A stretch of 64,000 nucleotides of DNA from Diadema setosum. Lineage: Eukaryota; Echinodermata; Echinoidea; Diadematoida; Diadematidae. A model generated the notes under the pieces. It saw only the letters and a list, made by a program, of their open reading frames with translations. It had not been told where the DNA came from and did not search any database. Both the position numbers and the translations under genes were made by a program. Of the stretch, positions 36,132-58,760 are shown one piece after another (position 1 is the stretch's first letter; every line of letters begins with the position of its first letter). Location of the stretch: NCBI RefSeq assembly GCF_964275005.1, contig NC_092697.1:15836138-15900137 (forward strand), given 5' to 3'.

Positions 36132-36306
36132 CCTCGTCGAAAGTGAGATGAACAGACCCTTTGTACGTACGGTGATAGTGATGAGACATCGCAAGTCCGC
36201 GGCGATACTGCCTGAGTAGCACTGTACCATCTACAGAATACAGATGGATGCTGTACAAACTGATGCCACTGGTATCATCCAATGTGCCCGAGGTCTTCCC
36301 ACCTCC
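36132..36306 (-). CDS. Possible exon of an unidentified gene
   Basis: A 58-codon open segment lies between an AG acceptor (CTACATCAG) and a GTAAGG donor. It encodes a mixed-composition peptide including ISLYSIHLYSVDGTVLLRQY and ends KGSVHLTFDEG. It does not look like a repeat product. The flanking DNA to 36720 is GC- and CpG-richer than its surroundings, so a promoter or first exons could be near. I do not recognise a family. No partner exon was found in either direction, so this could be chance. Confidence 0.28.
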
Positions 36307-37139
36307 CTGATGTAGCCAAGGTGCAGGTGTACGAAGCCAGAAGAATACGCTTGCGCTCGCTCGCGACCGACTGGTTATGGTGACTGCAACATAAACTGTC
36401 CCTTTTCTCGGGCATAGACCTACAGTTTAAGTTCGGTTTTTGCTGATTTTCATAGCCCTGCTGATTCCATGCCACTTAACCACTGACAAATAATTTCAAA
36501 ACAATGACAGGAGGGATGTTGCTGGCGCATAGTGGATGAAGTTACAACTAACGTTACACCTCAACCTCCAGTTCCGGTGGAGCTCCGCAGCTACATGTAG
36601 CCAGCTATTTAATTGCATTGCGCTACTGGATGTGACACCGCCGTTGTTACCGTCTGCAATCCGCATCAACAGAGCGCTGCCCACACGGCGGGCTGGCGGG
36701 CGCTTGCGAGGGGAGTTTGGTGTTTGATTGCTGCCCCACCCTGCACTGCGCTGGCATTATTTATTTTTGCTCTCCGCTACTTGCGCATCCTGTATTCTAG
36801 CTACTTATACACTGCACTAGATTTTTTTTGTTTGTTTATTTATCTATTTATTTTTTTATTTTTTTTTTTTTTGGGGGGGGGGGGATTTTTTGGGACCAAT
36901 AATGCATTCAAATGTAATGATAATTAAGTGTAGACTGTCTTTCACTATTTGCGAAGGTTTTCATGTGCGAATATTTCCGAGTCTTCTCTACCCACCTCTG
37001 ACGTATTTCACCATTACTGCAGCTGAGCCATAACACTTTATTCGTGGCGATACTAACAGGGAACAGTCTTTAAAAGGCCTAATAAGGCAGGAAGAAAATT
37101 GCCCACTAAATTGCTATTGGATATTTTCAGGGAATTCCT

Positions 37140-37235
37140 TTTTTCTTTTTTTTTCTTCATTTTTCTACTTCTTCTCCTCCTCCTCCTTCTTCTTCTTCTT
37201 CTTCATCTTTGTCTTCTTTTCTTCTTTTTTTTCAT
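37140..37235. repeat. CTT/T-rich low-complexity tract
   Basis: Poly-T and (CTT)n, followed by two direct copies of CATGGCACTGTGCACTTATT at about 37233 and 37270, just before the LINE. Confidence 0.7.
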
Positions 37236-37323
37236 GGCACTGTGCACTTATTTGTTTATTTATTTATTTCATGGCACTGTGCACTTATTCATTTATTTAA
37301 TCAATTTCAATCATTAGAAGAGT

Positions 37324-38205
37324 TTGAATAATAGTTTTTCATTGATGCATTTGAATATCAGAAGTTTGAATAGTAATTTTGACAATTTACAATTTTTATT
37401 AGATAATTCTACCCAGTCTTCATTTTCTGTTATCGGGCTTACTGAGACATGGCTTACTCAAAGTTCCTCAAATTCTTTTGCGCTTCCTGGTATGATGATA
37501 TCACAAATAATAGAATCAATAAGGTAGGAGGAGGGTAGCTTTTTATATCAAACATGGTCTGGACTATTTTGTTCATACTGAACTTAAATCTATGAATGAT
37601 ATTATTGAATCTTTTATCATTGAAATAAATATCCCAGATTCCAGGAATATTTTGATTCCTATAGACCTCCTAATTCCAACAGTAATTTGTTTTTAGAGTA
37701 TTTGCAGGATTTAACTCATAATCCAATTTTCATTAATAAAGATTGTCTTATAATTGGGGACTTTAACATAGACATCTCCAAATGTCATACGTTAAATGCC
37801 CCACAGGAATTTCTTGATATTATGCTCTCTGCTTCTTTCTTGCCACTTATAACTAAACCAACTCGGGTTACAAATAACACAGCTTCTTTAAGTGATAATA
37901 TATTTTGTAATATTATGCCTACTCCTAAATCAAATATTATTTTGTCTGATATATCAGATCATTTCCCAATTTTTACTGTTGTCCCGGTTATACCTAAACC
38001 CATTATTAGTTCTATTAAAGAAACATTTAGGAAAACAACACCTGAAAATTTACAAAGTTTGAAGAATAGTTTACAAGAAGAAAATTTGACTGAAGTGTAT
38101 AATTCTCAAGATACTGATTTATCGTTTGATGTATTCATGGCAATTTTGAAATCTCATTTAGATAAGCATGTTCCATTGGCGAAAATTAAACAGTCTGGTT
38201 ATTAA
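37324..38205 (+). pseudogene. LINE endonuclease domain, frame-shifted
   Basis: Two open pieces (37324-37527 and 37687-38205) encode parts of an exonuclease-endonuclease-phosphatase fold, with IGLTETWL near the start and GDFNID and SDHFPIF in the second. The catalytic Glu, Asp and SDH residues are still visible. The pieces are in different frames. Confidence 0.8.
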
Positions 38206-38555
38206 AAACATCCCAGACTTCCATGGATAACAAAATCTCTTTTACGATCCATAAATCGAAAAAATGATTTATATTATATACCCGGACATAATTAAACGCA
38301 CTGAACAATCTCATCGTAAATACACTATGTATAAAAATATTCTCACAAGATTATTGCGTAATGAAAAAAGGAAGTATTATATGGACCAGATATACCTTTT
38401 CAACCATGATGTAAATAAGACCTGGAAATTGATAAACAGCGCCATTTATAAAAAATAATGATAAACCCCGAGTAACAAGAATTAAATTGGATGATGTTGA
38501 AACAAGAGACTCTGTGTTGATAGCGGATACATTATCATTATTTTTCCCAGGTTAA

Positions 38556-39768
38556 TTGGATATGACCTCGCTAAAAATATCCCCACATCTCAAACGAATT
38601 TCCATGAATTTCTTGTATTACCCAATTTCAACTCACTTTTTTTTTTATCCTGTCACTACTTTAGAAATAAAAGACATTATTATGAATTTGGAAAATATAA
38701 AAGCTCTGGACCGGATGGTATTGATAATATTATTTTAAAGAAAATTAGTGAGAGTGTTGTCGAACCATTAACTCATATTTTTAATTTATCATTAAGTAAT
38801 GGTGTTGTTCCATTGGAAATGAAAATCGCTAAAGTAATTCCAATCTATAAGAAAGGTAATAAAGAAGATATTTGTAAGTACAGACCAATTTCTCTGTTGT
38901 CTTCGAGTTCTAAATTGTTCGAAAAAAAAATTGTACATTCTAGACTCCTTAAATTTTTTGATTTGCATAATATTATATCTAACTTTCAATTTGGATTTCG
39001 TAAAGAGCACGACACATCTCATGCTATTCTCTCCTTTGTTGAAAAAGTTGCTAAAGCCGTAGACCAACATTACCATAAGGTGTCCACCAAAATGTGGGGA
39101 TCCGGATGTGAAAAAAAAATCATTTGAATCGTCTGCGAACAACAGAAAAGATAAAACACGAGAAACCATTTATCATATCGTTTATATACGTTATAAACAA
39201 AAAGTTGCTAAAGCCGTAGACCAACATGAATGTTGGTCTACGGCTTTAGCAACTTTTTCAACAAAGGAGGGAATAGCATGAGATGTGTCGTGCTCTTTAC
39301 GAAATCCAAATTGAAAGTGAGATATAATATTATGCAAATCAAAAAATTTATATACAGTGGGAGTTTTCCTGGACTTCTCCAAGGCCTTCGATACCATCGA
39401 TCACGAAATACTTCTTTATAAATTATGTCACTATGGTATCTGTTGGAAGGCCTTGGAGTGGTTCAGGAGCTACCTTACTGATCGCAAACAATTTGTATCT
39501 TTATCCGGTCACAGTTCCACAAAGAAATTTGTTACTTGCGGTGTTCCTCAAGGAAGTTTATTGGGACCTGTTTTGTTTATAACGTATATAAACGATATGA
39601 TAAATGTTTCTCGTGTTTTATCTTTTCTGTTGTTCGTAGACGATTCAAATGTATTATTTTCACATTCGGATCCCCACATTTTGGTGGATACCTTAAATTC
39701 AGAACTTAAAAATTTGTTTTATTGGATAAGATCCAACAAATTGTCTTTGAACCATATGTTGTTTAGCA
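38556..39768 (+). pseudogene. LINE reverse transcriptase, scrambled
   Basis: The N-terminal fingers (IPIYKKGNKE, YRPISLLSSSSKLFE, FGFRKEHDTSHA) run to 39070. The palm motifs (FLDFSKAFDTIDH, GVPQGSLLGP, FVDDSNVL) resume at 39357. Between them lies a 282-bp block made of inverted copies of its own flanks. Confidence 0.82.
39071..39352. repeat. Inverted, duplicated LINE segments
   Basis: 39076-39202 is an inverted copy of 39571-39696 (downstream palm region). 39199-39227 is a direct copy of 39042-39070. 39228-39350 is an inverted copy of about 38950-39072 (upstream). The forward LINE then resumes. The block therefore holds pieces of both flanks of the insertion point. Confidence 0.85.
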
Positions 39769-39772
39769 GGTT

Positions 39773-40046
39773 ACAGCTCGTTATTCCGAAGGTTCGTTAT
39801 TCCGAAGGTTCGTTATTCCGAAGATTCGTTATTCCGAAGGTTCGTTGTTCCGAATTTCATTTTCGGATTAACGAATCTTCGGAATAACGAACCTTCGAAA
39901 TAACGCCACAAATGTTCGGATTAACGAACCCTTTTTCATTTTCGGATTAATGAACCTCTAGGTATAGGGAATTTGCGTGTTCGGATTAATGAACCTTCGG
40001 AATAACGAACCTTCGGAATAGCGAACCTTCGGAATAACGAACAGCA
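39773..40046. mobile_element. Palindromic element of iterated CGTTATTCCGAAGG words, inserted in the LINE
   Basis: The left half repeats TTCGTTATTCCGAAGG about four times. The right half has the inverse CCTTCGGAATAACGAA repeated. The middle has CGGATTAACGAACC variants. The ends GCTCGTTATTCCGAAGG and (inverse) GCTGTTCGTTATTCCGAAGG define an inverted-repeat element of about 275 bp. LINE coding resumes right after it. No protein is encoded. Confidence 0.75.
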
Positions 40047-40049
40047 CCC

Positions 40050-40728
40050 GTTTAAGTAATTCTTTGGATAGTCTTCCCAATAATATTGTATTAGATGATA
40101 CTGTTATAGATGTAGTTTCTTCAATGAAGTTTTTAGGATTGACAATACTATTGATAATAAACTTTCGTGGAAGACACATATTAAAAATATGTGTCACATA
40201 ATATCTTGTAATATTGGTGTTATAAACAAAGTAAAGTTTTACTTTCCCATTCCCACCCTCCTTATGTTATACTCAACTTTGATTTTGCCTTATCTTAATT
40301 ACGGTATTATAGCTTGGGGTAACACTCATTCAATGCATCTTGATAGACTGCTACGTCTCCAGAAAAAAGCCCTTCGTATAATTTGCAATGTATCCTGGAG
40401 ATCCCATACTGACGTTTTATTTTTTGAAAATAAGATTTTAAAAGTAAGTGATCTTTATGATTGTTATCTTGGTCAATTTATGTATAAATTTAGCAATAAT
40501 TCATTACCTCCCGTTTGTGAAGAATTCTTTCCACAGATACCCAACTCGTCATTCTAATGAATTTCATTTGCCATATTCACTCAATCCACATTTACTTTTG
40601 TTGGACCAAAATTCTGGAATAACCTTAGTGATAATATAAAAACGAACCCAAGTTTGAACTGTTTTAAAGTTAAGTTGAAGAATTTCTTTTTAGACAATTA
40701 TAAGAATTCATTCGAACGTCATCATTAA
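40050..40728 (+). pseudogene. LINE C-terminal region
   Basis: This carries the residues that follow the polymerase in such LINEs (SLDSLPNNIVLDD, SSMKFLG, LPYLNYGIIAWGN, LQKKALRII). It continues in a second frame to the final FKVKLKNFFLDN-type end and stop. Confidence 0.75.
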
Positions 40729-41892
40729 AAATATATTGACTTTCACTTTTTGCGTATGACTTAGCGGCTCCGTTCACTCATCACTTTTCGTCTTCTCATT
40801 CGACATTGTTTTTTCTTCCTATTTTCCACGCATGTTATCAGTCCTTCTTCATCTTTCTGTCTTACTTTTCCTGTTCTAGTTTCTGCGTTTCTGTATGACA
40901 GCGACTTAGTGGATTTGTCTGGGTGTTTGTCTAGGGGTAGTTAGGTTTTTATCTGTAGTTTGTGTAATTCTCTTTGTAATTTAGTCTCATGTGTTAAGTA
41001 GAAGATCAATGGTATAAGATGTTACTATATGTTTGGGGGGAATGCACCCTACAAGCTTTGCTTCTTCAGCATTCCTCCCCATCTCCTGCATTTTCGTAAT
41101 TTCAGAATGTTTTTTTTTTTTGGTGCTTTTTTCTTTTTCACCTTGTCATTTGTATATCTATAAATTCCACTTATCATGTTTTGTAATATTCACTATGTAC
41201 TTATATTCTAGTGGAAGGAAAAATGTATTTACAAGTTCTGTTGGAAATGGAAAAAAAATAAATGAAATGAAAATAAATAAATGAAATTTTGAGGTGGGAT
41301 GTACACGTGACGCAGTTTTGCAATGAATAGACAGAAACTTATATCATAGAGTAGGTACTCGACTCGCAGTCGCACATTACAAAGGTGAAAATGACAAATC
41401 AATGAACATGAGGTTATTTGAATATTATTATGTTTATGGTTATAGGCAAACGTCAGGGAGTTTCTGGCTCTCAAGAACAATCTTTGTTATGATTGAATCA
41501 AATGCCAATAACTTAATTTGTAAGCAGCCAGTCTATTGAGCAGCACGTGTGACTCTTGTAACTCACTTTTATTGATTGTATATTTAATATGCCTCGTGTT
41601 ACCATCGATGTAATGAAAATTGTATACTTCCAATGATTAAGTACGGTACATTGTATTGTAGTTTTGTAAGCTATGTATTAATGTATTGTATACTGCGTGA
41701 GTAAGTGAGGGGACTGCACTATACAAGTTCGCCCTTTAGCAGCCCCTCAATTTTCATTTCCACCAAGTCCTTTATGAAACAAGATGTATGTTACAAGATA
41801 TGTTATCATTTGAGTTTGTATTACCTATGTATATTGATTGGAAATAAAAAAAAAAAAAAGCAAACAAACATGAATGAATGAATAAAAAAAAT

Positions 41893-42560
41893 GGCCTACT
41901 TTGCCTTGACAGAGTCCCTGGCTAAAACTATGGGCAGAGATGGCTCCTTAGGCCTACCCGTATACTCTCTAAATTCCGTAGATTGGAAATCAATCTATAA
42001 GACCGTGATGATGGACCCAAATCCCAAATTAGATGTAGAAAAATATTGATTGCTAAATTTCTCTGGATTAATCCCTCATCTCATTTCCAAGAATTTAAAG
42101 AGTATTCACTGATTCATGATACTGGGGTGCAGCCCAAACGTACTCTTTGAGGCACCGAGTTATACGGTAAACACTGACATTCTAAAAATATAGCAGGGAC
42201 TCCAACTCTCCCGTTTTCGACGGGAGATCTCCCGCCGAAAATCCATTTTTGAAAAATCTCCCGTTCTCCCGTTTGAGATTTAATTTCTCCCGCCCTGGCT
42301 CAATGCCCCCCGTTGGAAAGGATTTGTTACTTATTGCTATCATATGTTGCAAAAATAAGCCTTAGATAGCACCAGAGAGCATCTATAATCCTAGGAACTT
42401 CGTGCTTCGCACACATAAACTTGGGTCTCCCGTTTGCTAGGAGTTTCAGGCGGGAGAATCTCCAGATCAGAAGGTACTTGGGGTTGGAGTCTCTGATATA
42501 GTGCACCGAGATCTAAACCACAGAAACTCGAAACTAGGCAGAGTTTATTATATTTGTTTT
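41893..42560. repeat. Diverged fold-back repeat, second copy, interrupted
   Basis: The words CTAAAACTATGGGCAGAG (41922), AAACTCGAAACTAGGCAGAG (about 42527) and AAATTTTTGATCCAAAAT (about 42739) recur in the same order as at 35318, 35392 and 35952. A hAT-like MITE sits inside it at 42194-42495. Confidence 0.45.
42194..42495. mobile_element. hAT-like MITE with CAGGGACTCCAAC ends
   Basis: The ends CAGGGACTCCAAC and (inverse) CAGAGACTCCAAC are flanked by ATATAG on both sides (6-bp target duplication). The interior is made of CTCCCG / CGGGAG words in both directions. It is 302 bp and non-coding. Confidence 0.75.
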
Positions 42561-42786
42561 AGTGTTTAAAAAATTAAACAAAAGAAGTGGATAATGAGGT
42601 GAAAAGTGGTGGATGTGATGTAGTGGATATCAGAGGGATCCTGCCGTCACGGACCGTTAAGCAGCTGTACAGAGTGAGAGAAATTATTTTGAAATAAAAT
42701 AGTCAAAAATACACATATAAGCGCACTATAGCGGATAAATTTTTGATCCAAAATGATAGAGGAGGGAATAAGTATAGGCCTACTAT

Positions 42787-42822
42787 TATAGTAGTAGTAG
42801 TAGTAGTTTAAGTAGTAGTATT

Positions 42823-42875
<53 letters not shown>

Positions 42876-42906
42876 TGTAGTAGTAGTATAGTGTTAGTAT
42901 TAGTAA

Positions 42907-42971
<65 letters not shown>

Positions 42972-42999
42972 TGTAGTAGTATAGTGTTAGTATTAGTAA

Positions 43000-43049
<50 letters not shown>

Positions 43050-43080
43050 TGTAGTAGTAGTATAGTGTTAGTAGTAGTAA

Positions 43081-43134
<54 letters not shown>

Positions 43135-43180
43135 TAGTAGTAGTATAGTTGTTCTTGTTCTTGTTCTTGTTCTTGTTGTA
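42787..43180. repeat. TAG trinucleotide array with higher-order pattern
   Basis: (TAG)n runs for about 360 bp. A variant phrase (GTATGTAGTAG..TATAGTGTTAGTATTAG) interrupts it three times, at about 42873, 42969 and 43047. A short (GTTCTT)n tract follows. The poly-Val and poly-Tyr ORFs are by-products. Confidence 0.9.
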
Positions 43181-43611
43181 GTCTGACGATTACAAAAATT
43201 AACAGTAGGCCTACTGATGGTCTATAGTGAGATGGAGGAAAGAAGAGAACGGTAATATACGCAGCCCGGAGCATAGTATAAAAAAAAAAGAAAGAAAGAA
43301 AAAAAAGGGATATCAATATTGAATTAGCCTACCCATGGAGGATACTATAGGATTCCTGTACTAGAGACTTAACCACCTCCATGAATATTCTAATCACATC
43401 TGTTTATTTGCATAAGAATAAAGTGAACTACAAGGCGAAATAAAACATCGCATGCGACCACGACGAGGCGATTGTGGAGTCAGGGCCACCGGTCGTTTAT
43501 TATCGTCACTGGTGGTTTTTGTTGTTGTTGTTGTTGTTTATTTTTTGCGTTTGTTTCTGTTTTCGTTTAGTTGTTTCGTTCATATATCACGTATGCCCCT
43601 TCTCCCCTCCA

Positions 43612-44200
43612 TGCAGGGCCGGCGGAACCGGGGGAGGAGGGGGGGGGGGGCATTATTATGAATACATAAGGTGTCACCACTTTGGGCCCCCACTTTTTTT
43701 TTTCTTTTTTCTTTTTTTTTTTTTTTTTTACCCCGGAAGTGCGTTTAAGTGGAAAGATGAGCTGAAGACATTTTTCTTCTTTTTTTTTTTTTCACTTGTC
43801 AGCTGAAGAAACAAGGCAGTAATATGCCAGGAGAGGGCGCCGCTCTGTGGCGACCGACATTGGATATCTGGTCTGTCTATTTTTGTCAATCAGAACAATC
43901 AGAAAGATGAGTGTAGTATTTATGAAAGCCAGAGAGCCACATGGCTGTTATGGAAAGCCAGATATGTAAATGATATATAAATCAGTCATAACATTATCAT
44001 TGACCAAGTACTGGATACTACAATGAGCTGAAGACCTTTTTGCTTCTCAGTTGAAGAAACCCTGAAGTGGCACCAGAAGTTGCGCTGAAAGCCCCCCCCC
44101 CCTTTTTTTTTTTCTTTTTTTTTTTTTGCTTGTTAGGTCATGAAACCCGGAAGTGGCTCCCACTTATGAAAACGTGGCGCCGGCAGTGCCATGTATCAGC
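43612..44200. repeat. Low-complexity and hAT-end-like remnants
   Basis: A CAGGGCCGGCGGAACC start followed by poly-G resembles the ends of the hAT-like element at 49877. Poly-T/poly-C blocks and repeated 'cccggaagtg' words (about 43732 and 44148) follow. Boundaries are unclear. Confidence 0.3.
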
Positions 44201-45150
44201 ATAAACTTCCCTTATCGCGCCACACCCACCCCCTTTCCTCAAGATTATAGTCTTTCTTCCTCGGTACTCCTCTTCAGTTTGTCCTCTTCTAATTTTTGGC
44301 TCCTTCTTCTTTTTAATATTCTTAATATATTTCTTCCTCTGTTATTTCCCCTTTCTTCTTCTTTGTTTTCTTATTACAGGTACCGTATTAAAGTAATTCA
44401 TTATACCCTTATCAGCATCATCCCCACTTAATCTCAACAGAAACAGTTTAATAAAAAATGAGCAGGAGGGCATTGAAAATCATAATGCGAGACAGCTCAT
44501 AATAGTATTTCAGTCAGTCATTTATGTGATGAACGGCTTTACCTGACAGGCCTTTGTCAAAAGGGTAGGGACGGATCGGAAGATCGAATGGGGATAATTG
44601 AATTTGATAAGTAATGCATATATCATACAAATTCAGATAAGCAGAAAGAGAGGGGGAGAGAAATATATTCCATTATGAATAACAGACAAAATGTTAAATT
44701 GCCTTTGATACTGACTAGGTACGGGTTGCAACTATCAGTCGTCAGTAGATATCTGACTCACAGCAGTAACTTTATTGATACATAGATACAATATTTTACT
44801 TAGTATTCTTGTCGGTGGGAAAAAGAAAAAAAAAATCAGTTTGTTTCCTATTCCATTTGGTGGCAGGTGAAAGATGATGATCTATTTTGTGTCTGCTGCA
44901 GATGTACACGGTAAACGTAGAGGGCCTCTAAACCCGAGATAACGTGCAAACAACAAAAACAACCGGCATCTGACCTTATCGTCGATTGATGCGTACGTGT
45001 CCTCCACTGAGCTGGGAGGCAACAGCGTTTACCTTTTCTGGTTCTCTGCTGGGTCTTTCGTGCCCAGAAAATTCATCTTTCTTGTACCTTTCGTATTTTC
45101 GATATATTTGCAATCGAATCGTCTCGGCGTAAAGTGAATTTTGCTCCAGA

Positions 45151-56383
<11,233 letters not shown>

Positions 56384-56737
56384 CAGAATATTCCCACTTA
56401 GCTGCTGTCAGCCTCAATCAACTGGAGGTTGAGAAGAATGCATGAATATGACAGCATATGTTGTACAACTAAGAGGGCGTCTTCTAGGTTGTGTGTGTAT
56501 GCTTGCGTACGTGTGTGGTGTGTGCATGTTTGTGTGATGTGTGTGTTGCTTAAATCCAGGCTCTGTATTAATTAATGGCAGTAGGTGTATTTCAGAATTA
56601 AAACAAGTTGGACATCCTGTATTAGGCCATGTATAAACAACGCACACTGTATTCCTATCCCACTCATGTCATGGTGTGCATGATAATGTGCACACTTTTA
56701 TTTGTGTTATATATGTTTGTGTCTGTGTGTGTGTGTA

Positions 56738-57076
56738 TTGACCTATTCGGGTTCGTTTAGGGCAGCAGACATTTTATGGCATTGGGCGCAGCCATGAGCT
56801 CAAATTGCGGTGTCTCAGCCGACCCCCCCTGCTCTCTCCCACCCAGGGCAACATGTTTATCGCGCACTTGTAACAAAGGTTCGCACACTAAGCAAGCATT
56901 CGCGCACTCAGTACGAGACGCCCATTGGCTAAAGCAACCATGCATCAGTTTTTCATTCTGCGCGCGTGCTAATGTAGGGAGAGGGGTGGGGAGTGGGAAG
57001 GGGGGGTCGGCTGAGACACCGCGTAATGGCGCTGCCCATGCCAAAAATACACATAGCGCGTCACAGAATCGGTCAA
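56738..57076. mobile_element. MITE with long GC-rich arms in YIPF1/2 3' flank
   Basis: The ends TTGACCTATTC and GAATCGGTCAA are inverses flanked by TA. An inner arm of 22 bp (GCGGTGTCTCAGCCGACC and on) is perfectly matched in reverse at 57000-57022. It is 339 bp, non-coding, and inserted in a (TG)n tract. Confidence 0.75.
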
Positions 57077-58121
57077 TAGGTGTGTGTGTATATGTAAGTT
57101 TGTTTGTGTGTGATTGTGATGTCACACAGCTTACTTTGCTCTTCTTCAGTATTTGCTACACTTTGAAGTCTTCTAGGGTCAGACTCCTATACCAGTGTCA
57201 AAGTTCAGCTCATACCACTGATTGGTACTGTAGTGTATGAGATATTTGTTTTATAGGCCCTATGTTTTGAGGCTTATGCCTTTGCCACTCTTGTGACAGT
57301 TTGTTTTTCTTCATATTGCATTCTGCATATTGCAATGTTGTCACAGATTTTTACCTTGTGAATCAATCGTGCTACATCTGACTGGAACATCTCTCAGTGG
57401 TTCACAAATAAGGACTACCACCTTTGTGGTGTGATCTGGTGCTATGGTAGGGAGGGGTCAACAGAATACCTGTTTCACAGGAATCAAGTTGACTGTGTTT
57501 GGTTTGTAGGGAAATGTTTTATGAACGTATGGCAGTAAATTCAACTTGGCAGATAGATAGAAGTGTTGATGGCATGAGCAACAAGGTGAATTCTGATTTT
57601 GAAGTTCGAGAACTGTGAAATTGCTTCCAGCTGTTTTCTTACGTTGTTACTGATGACATTTAAAACCTTTTTGTGTCATGAAATACTACGAAGCAAAGAA
57701 TGAGCCACATATTTTTTAGTTGAATTCTTTAGATATTCATGCGTCAAGTTGTACTAAAAACATGCATATTTACAGTTCCACTGCAACCTGAAGATAATTA
57801 TCTGGCCTTACACCATCGATGTTCGGAGAGCGGTGTTGTTGATCCTGTAATCAGAGTATAGTTGCATTCTGAACATGATTTTCTTTACATGAATTGTTTA
57901 CTGCTCATTCAACTTCTATTTACCTTGTTTGTTTTGCTATAGACCATTGTAGACAGGCCAAGTCATACAGTAGCAAATGTTCATGTCGAGTCTGTTACTA
58001 TTCCAAACATGAGCTTCAAGATTGCTATCATTTTGTTTATCTGCATAGTGGTGCATGTTATTGGTATTTTGTGTTGAATTTTCAGTGTTTTTGTTTTGTG
58101 AGAAGAGGGGAAATCAGTGTA
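57077..58121. other. Downstream of YIPF1/2, nothing firm
   Basis: AT-rich sequence, probably part of the 3' flank. No coding or RNA gene is recognised. Confidence 0.35.
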
Positions 58122-58292
58122 CAGTGGACTCCCAATATAATGAAGCCCTCAGGACCGGCAGTTTTCTTTCGTTTATAACCGAACAAATAAACAATAAAAA
58201 TACATAAAGTGGATAATGTTACGGCCTGAATTTTTACTTCGTTATAACCAGAATTTTGTTATAACCATGGTCATTATAACGGGTGTGCACTG
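58122..58292. mobile_element. Pogo-like MITE, copy 3
   Basis: The ends CAGTGGACTCCCAATATAA and (inverse) CAGTGCACACCCGTTATAA are flanked by TA. It is 171 bp. Its interior is in the opposite orientation to copies 1 and 2. Confidence 0.72.
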
Positions 58293-58607
58293 TACATTTA
58301 AGAAAACAAACAAACATAGGCATACATGGAGTGAATGGTTAGGATGCATGGTCACATTGTACATGTGGATTTTTAATCATGTACATTGTACGTGTAGCAG
58401 AATATCATAGAATTTGCGTGTATCTCTTTCATAATGTGCAATATACTCCCGCTATAATGTCATTATTTTTCCCAACTTGGGACACCAACAATGTGTTGGT
58501 ATCATCACTTCACTTCTCATTACTAAGGAGTGTGTACCGGTAATTTTATGTTCATATCTTAATCCCATAAGATCTTTGGAGGTTGCTAGAGGGACTTGAG
58601 CATCTGA

Positions 58608-58760
58608 AGGCCACCGCACACTGTACGACTTTCAGTTGCAGGATTGACCGACTTTGGATCTGAAATAAACAAGTGTGTTCATTCCGAGGCTATTGTGATT
58701 CATTTCAGATCCAAAGTCGGTCAGTCGTGTGACCAAAAGTCATATACTGTGCGGTGGCCT
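58608..58760. mobile_element. Hairpin MITE with AGGCCACCGCACA ends
   Basis: The ends AGGCCACCGCACACTGTACG and (inverse) AGGCCACCGCACAGTATATG, plus inner arms GACCGACTTTGGATCTGAAA and TTTCAGATCCAAAGTCGGTC, make almost the whole 153 bp a hairpin. Confidence 0.8.

Larger units (their letters stand above)
37320..41285 (+). mobile_element. Broken LINE (jockey/CR1-type non-LTR retrotransposon)
   Basis: The order is that of an ORF2: an AP-endonuclease start (HLNIRSLNS, GLTETWL), GDFNID and SDHFPIF motifs, reverse transcriptase (PIYKKGNKEDICKYRPISLL, FLDFSKAFDTIDHEILL, GVPQGSLLGPVLF, and FVDD in place of YADD) and a C-terminal segment that ends in a stop near 40728. The 3' end has an A-rich AATGAAATAA-type tail at about 41240-41285. 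The 5' end is cut close to the endonuclease start. Several frame changes break the ORF (for example between 37527 and 37687 and between 38458 and 38556). An inverted, duplicated segment (39071-39352) and an inserted element (39773-40046) also break it. It is dead. The exact clade cannot be fixed by eye. Confidence 0.88.

Noticed and set aside
42891-43316. Poly-Val and poly-Tyr frames
   Set aside because: They are translations of the TAG triplet array.
56757-57240. Overlapping 122- and 154-codon frames on both strands
   Set aside because: They are produced by the GC-rich inverted arms of a MITE.
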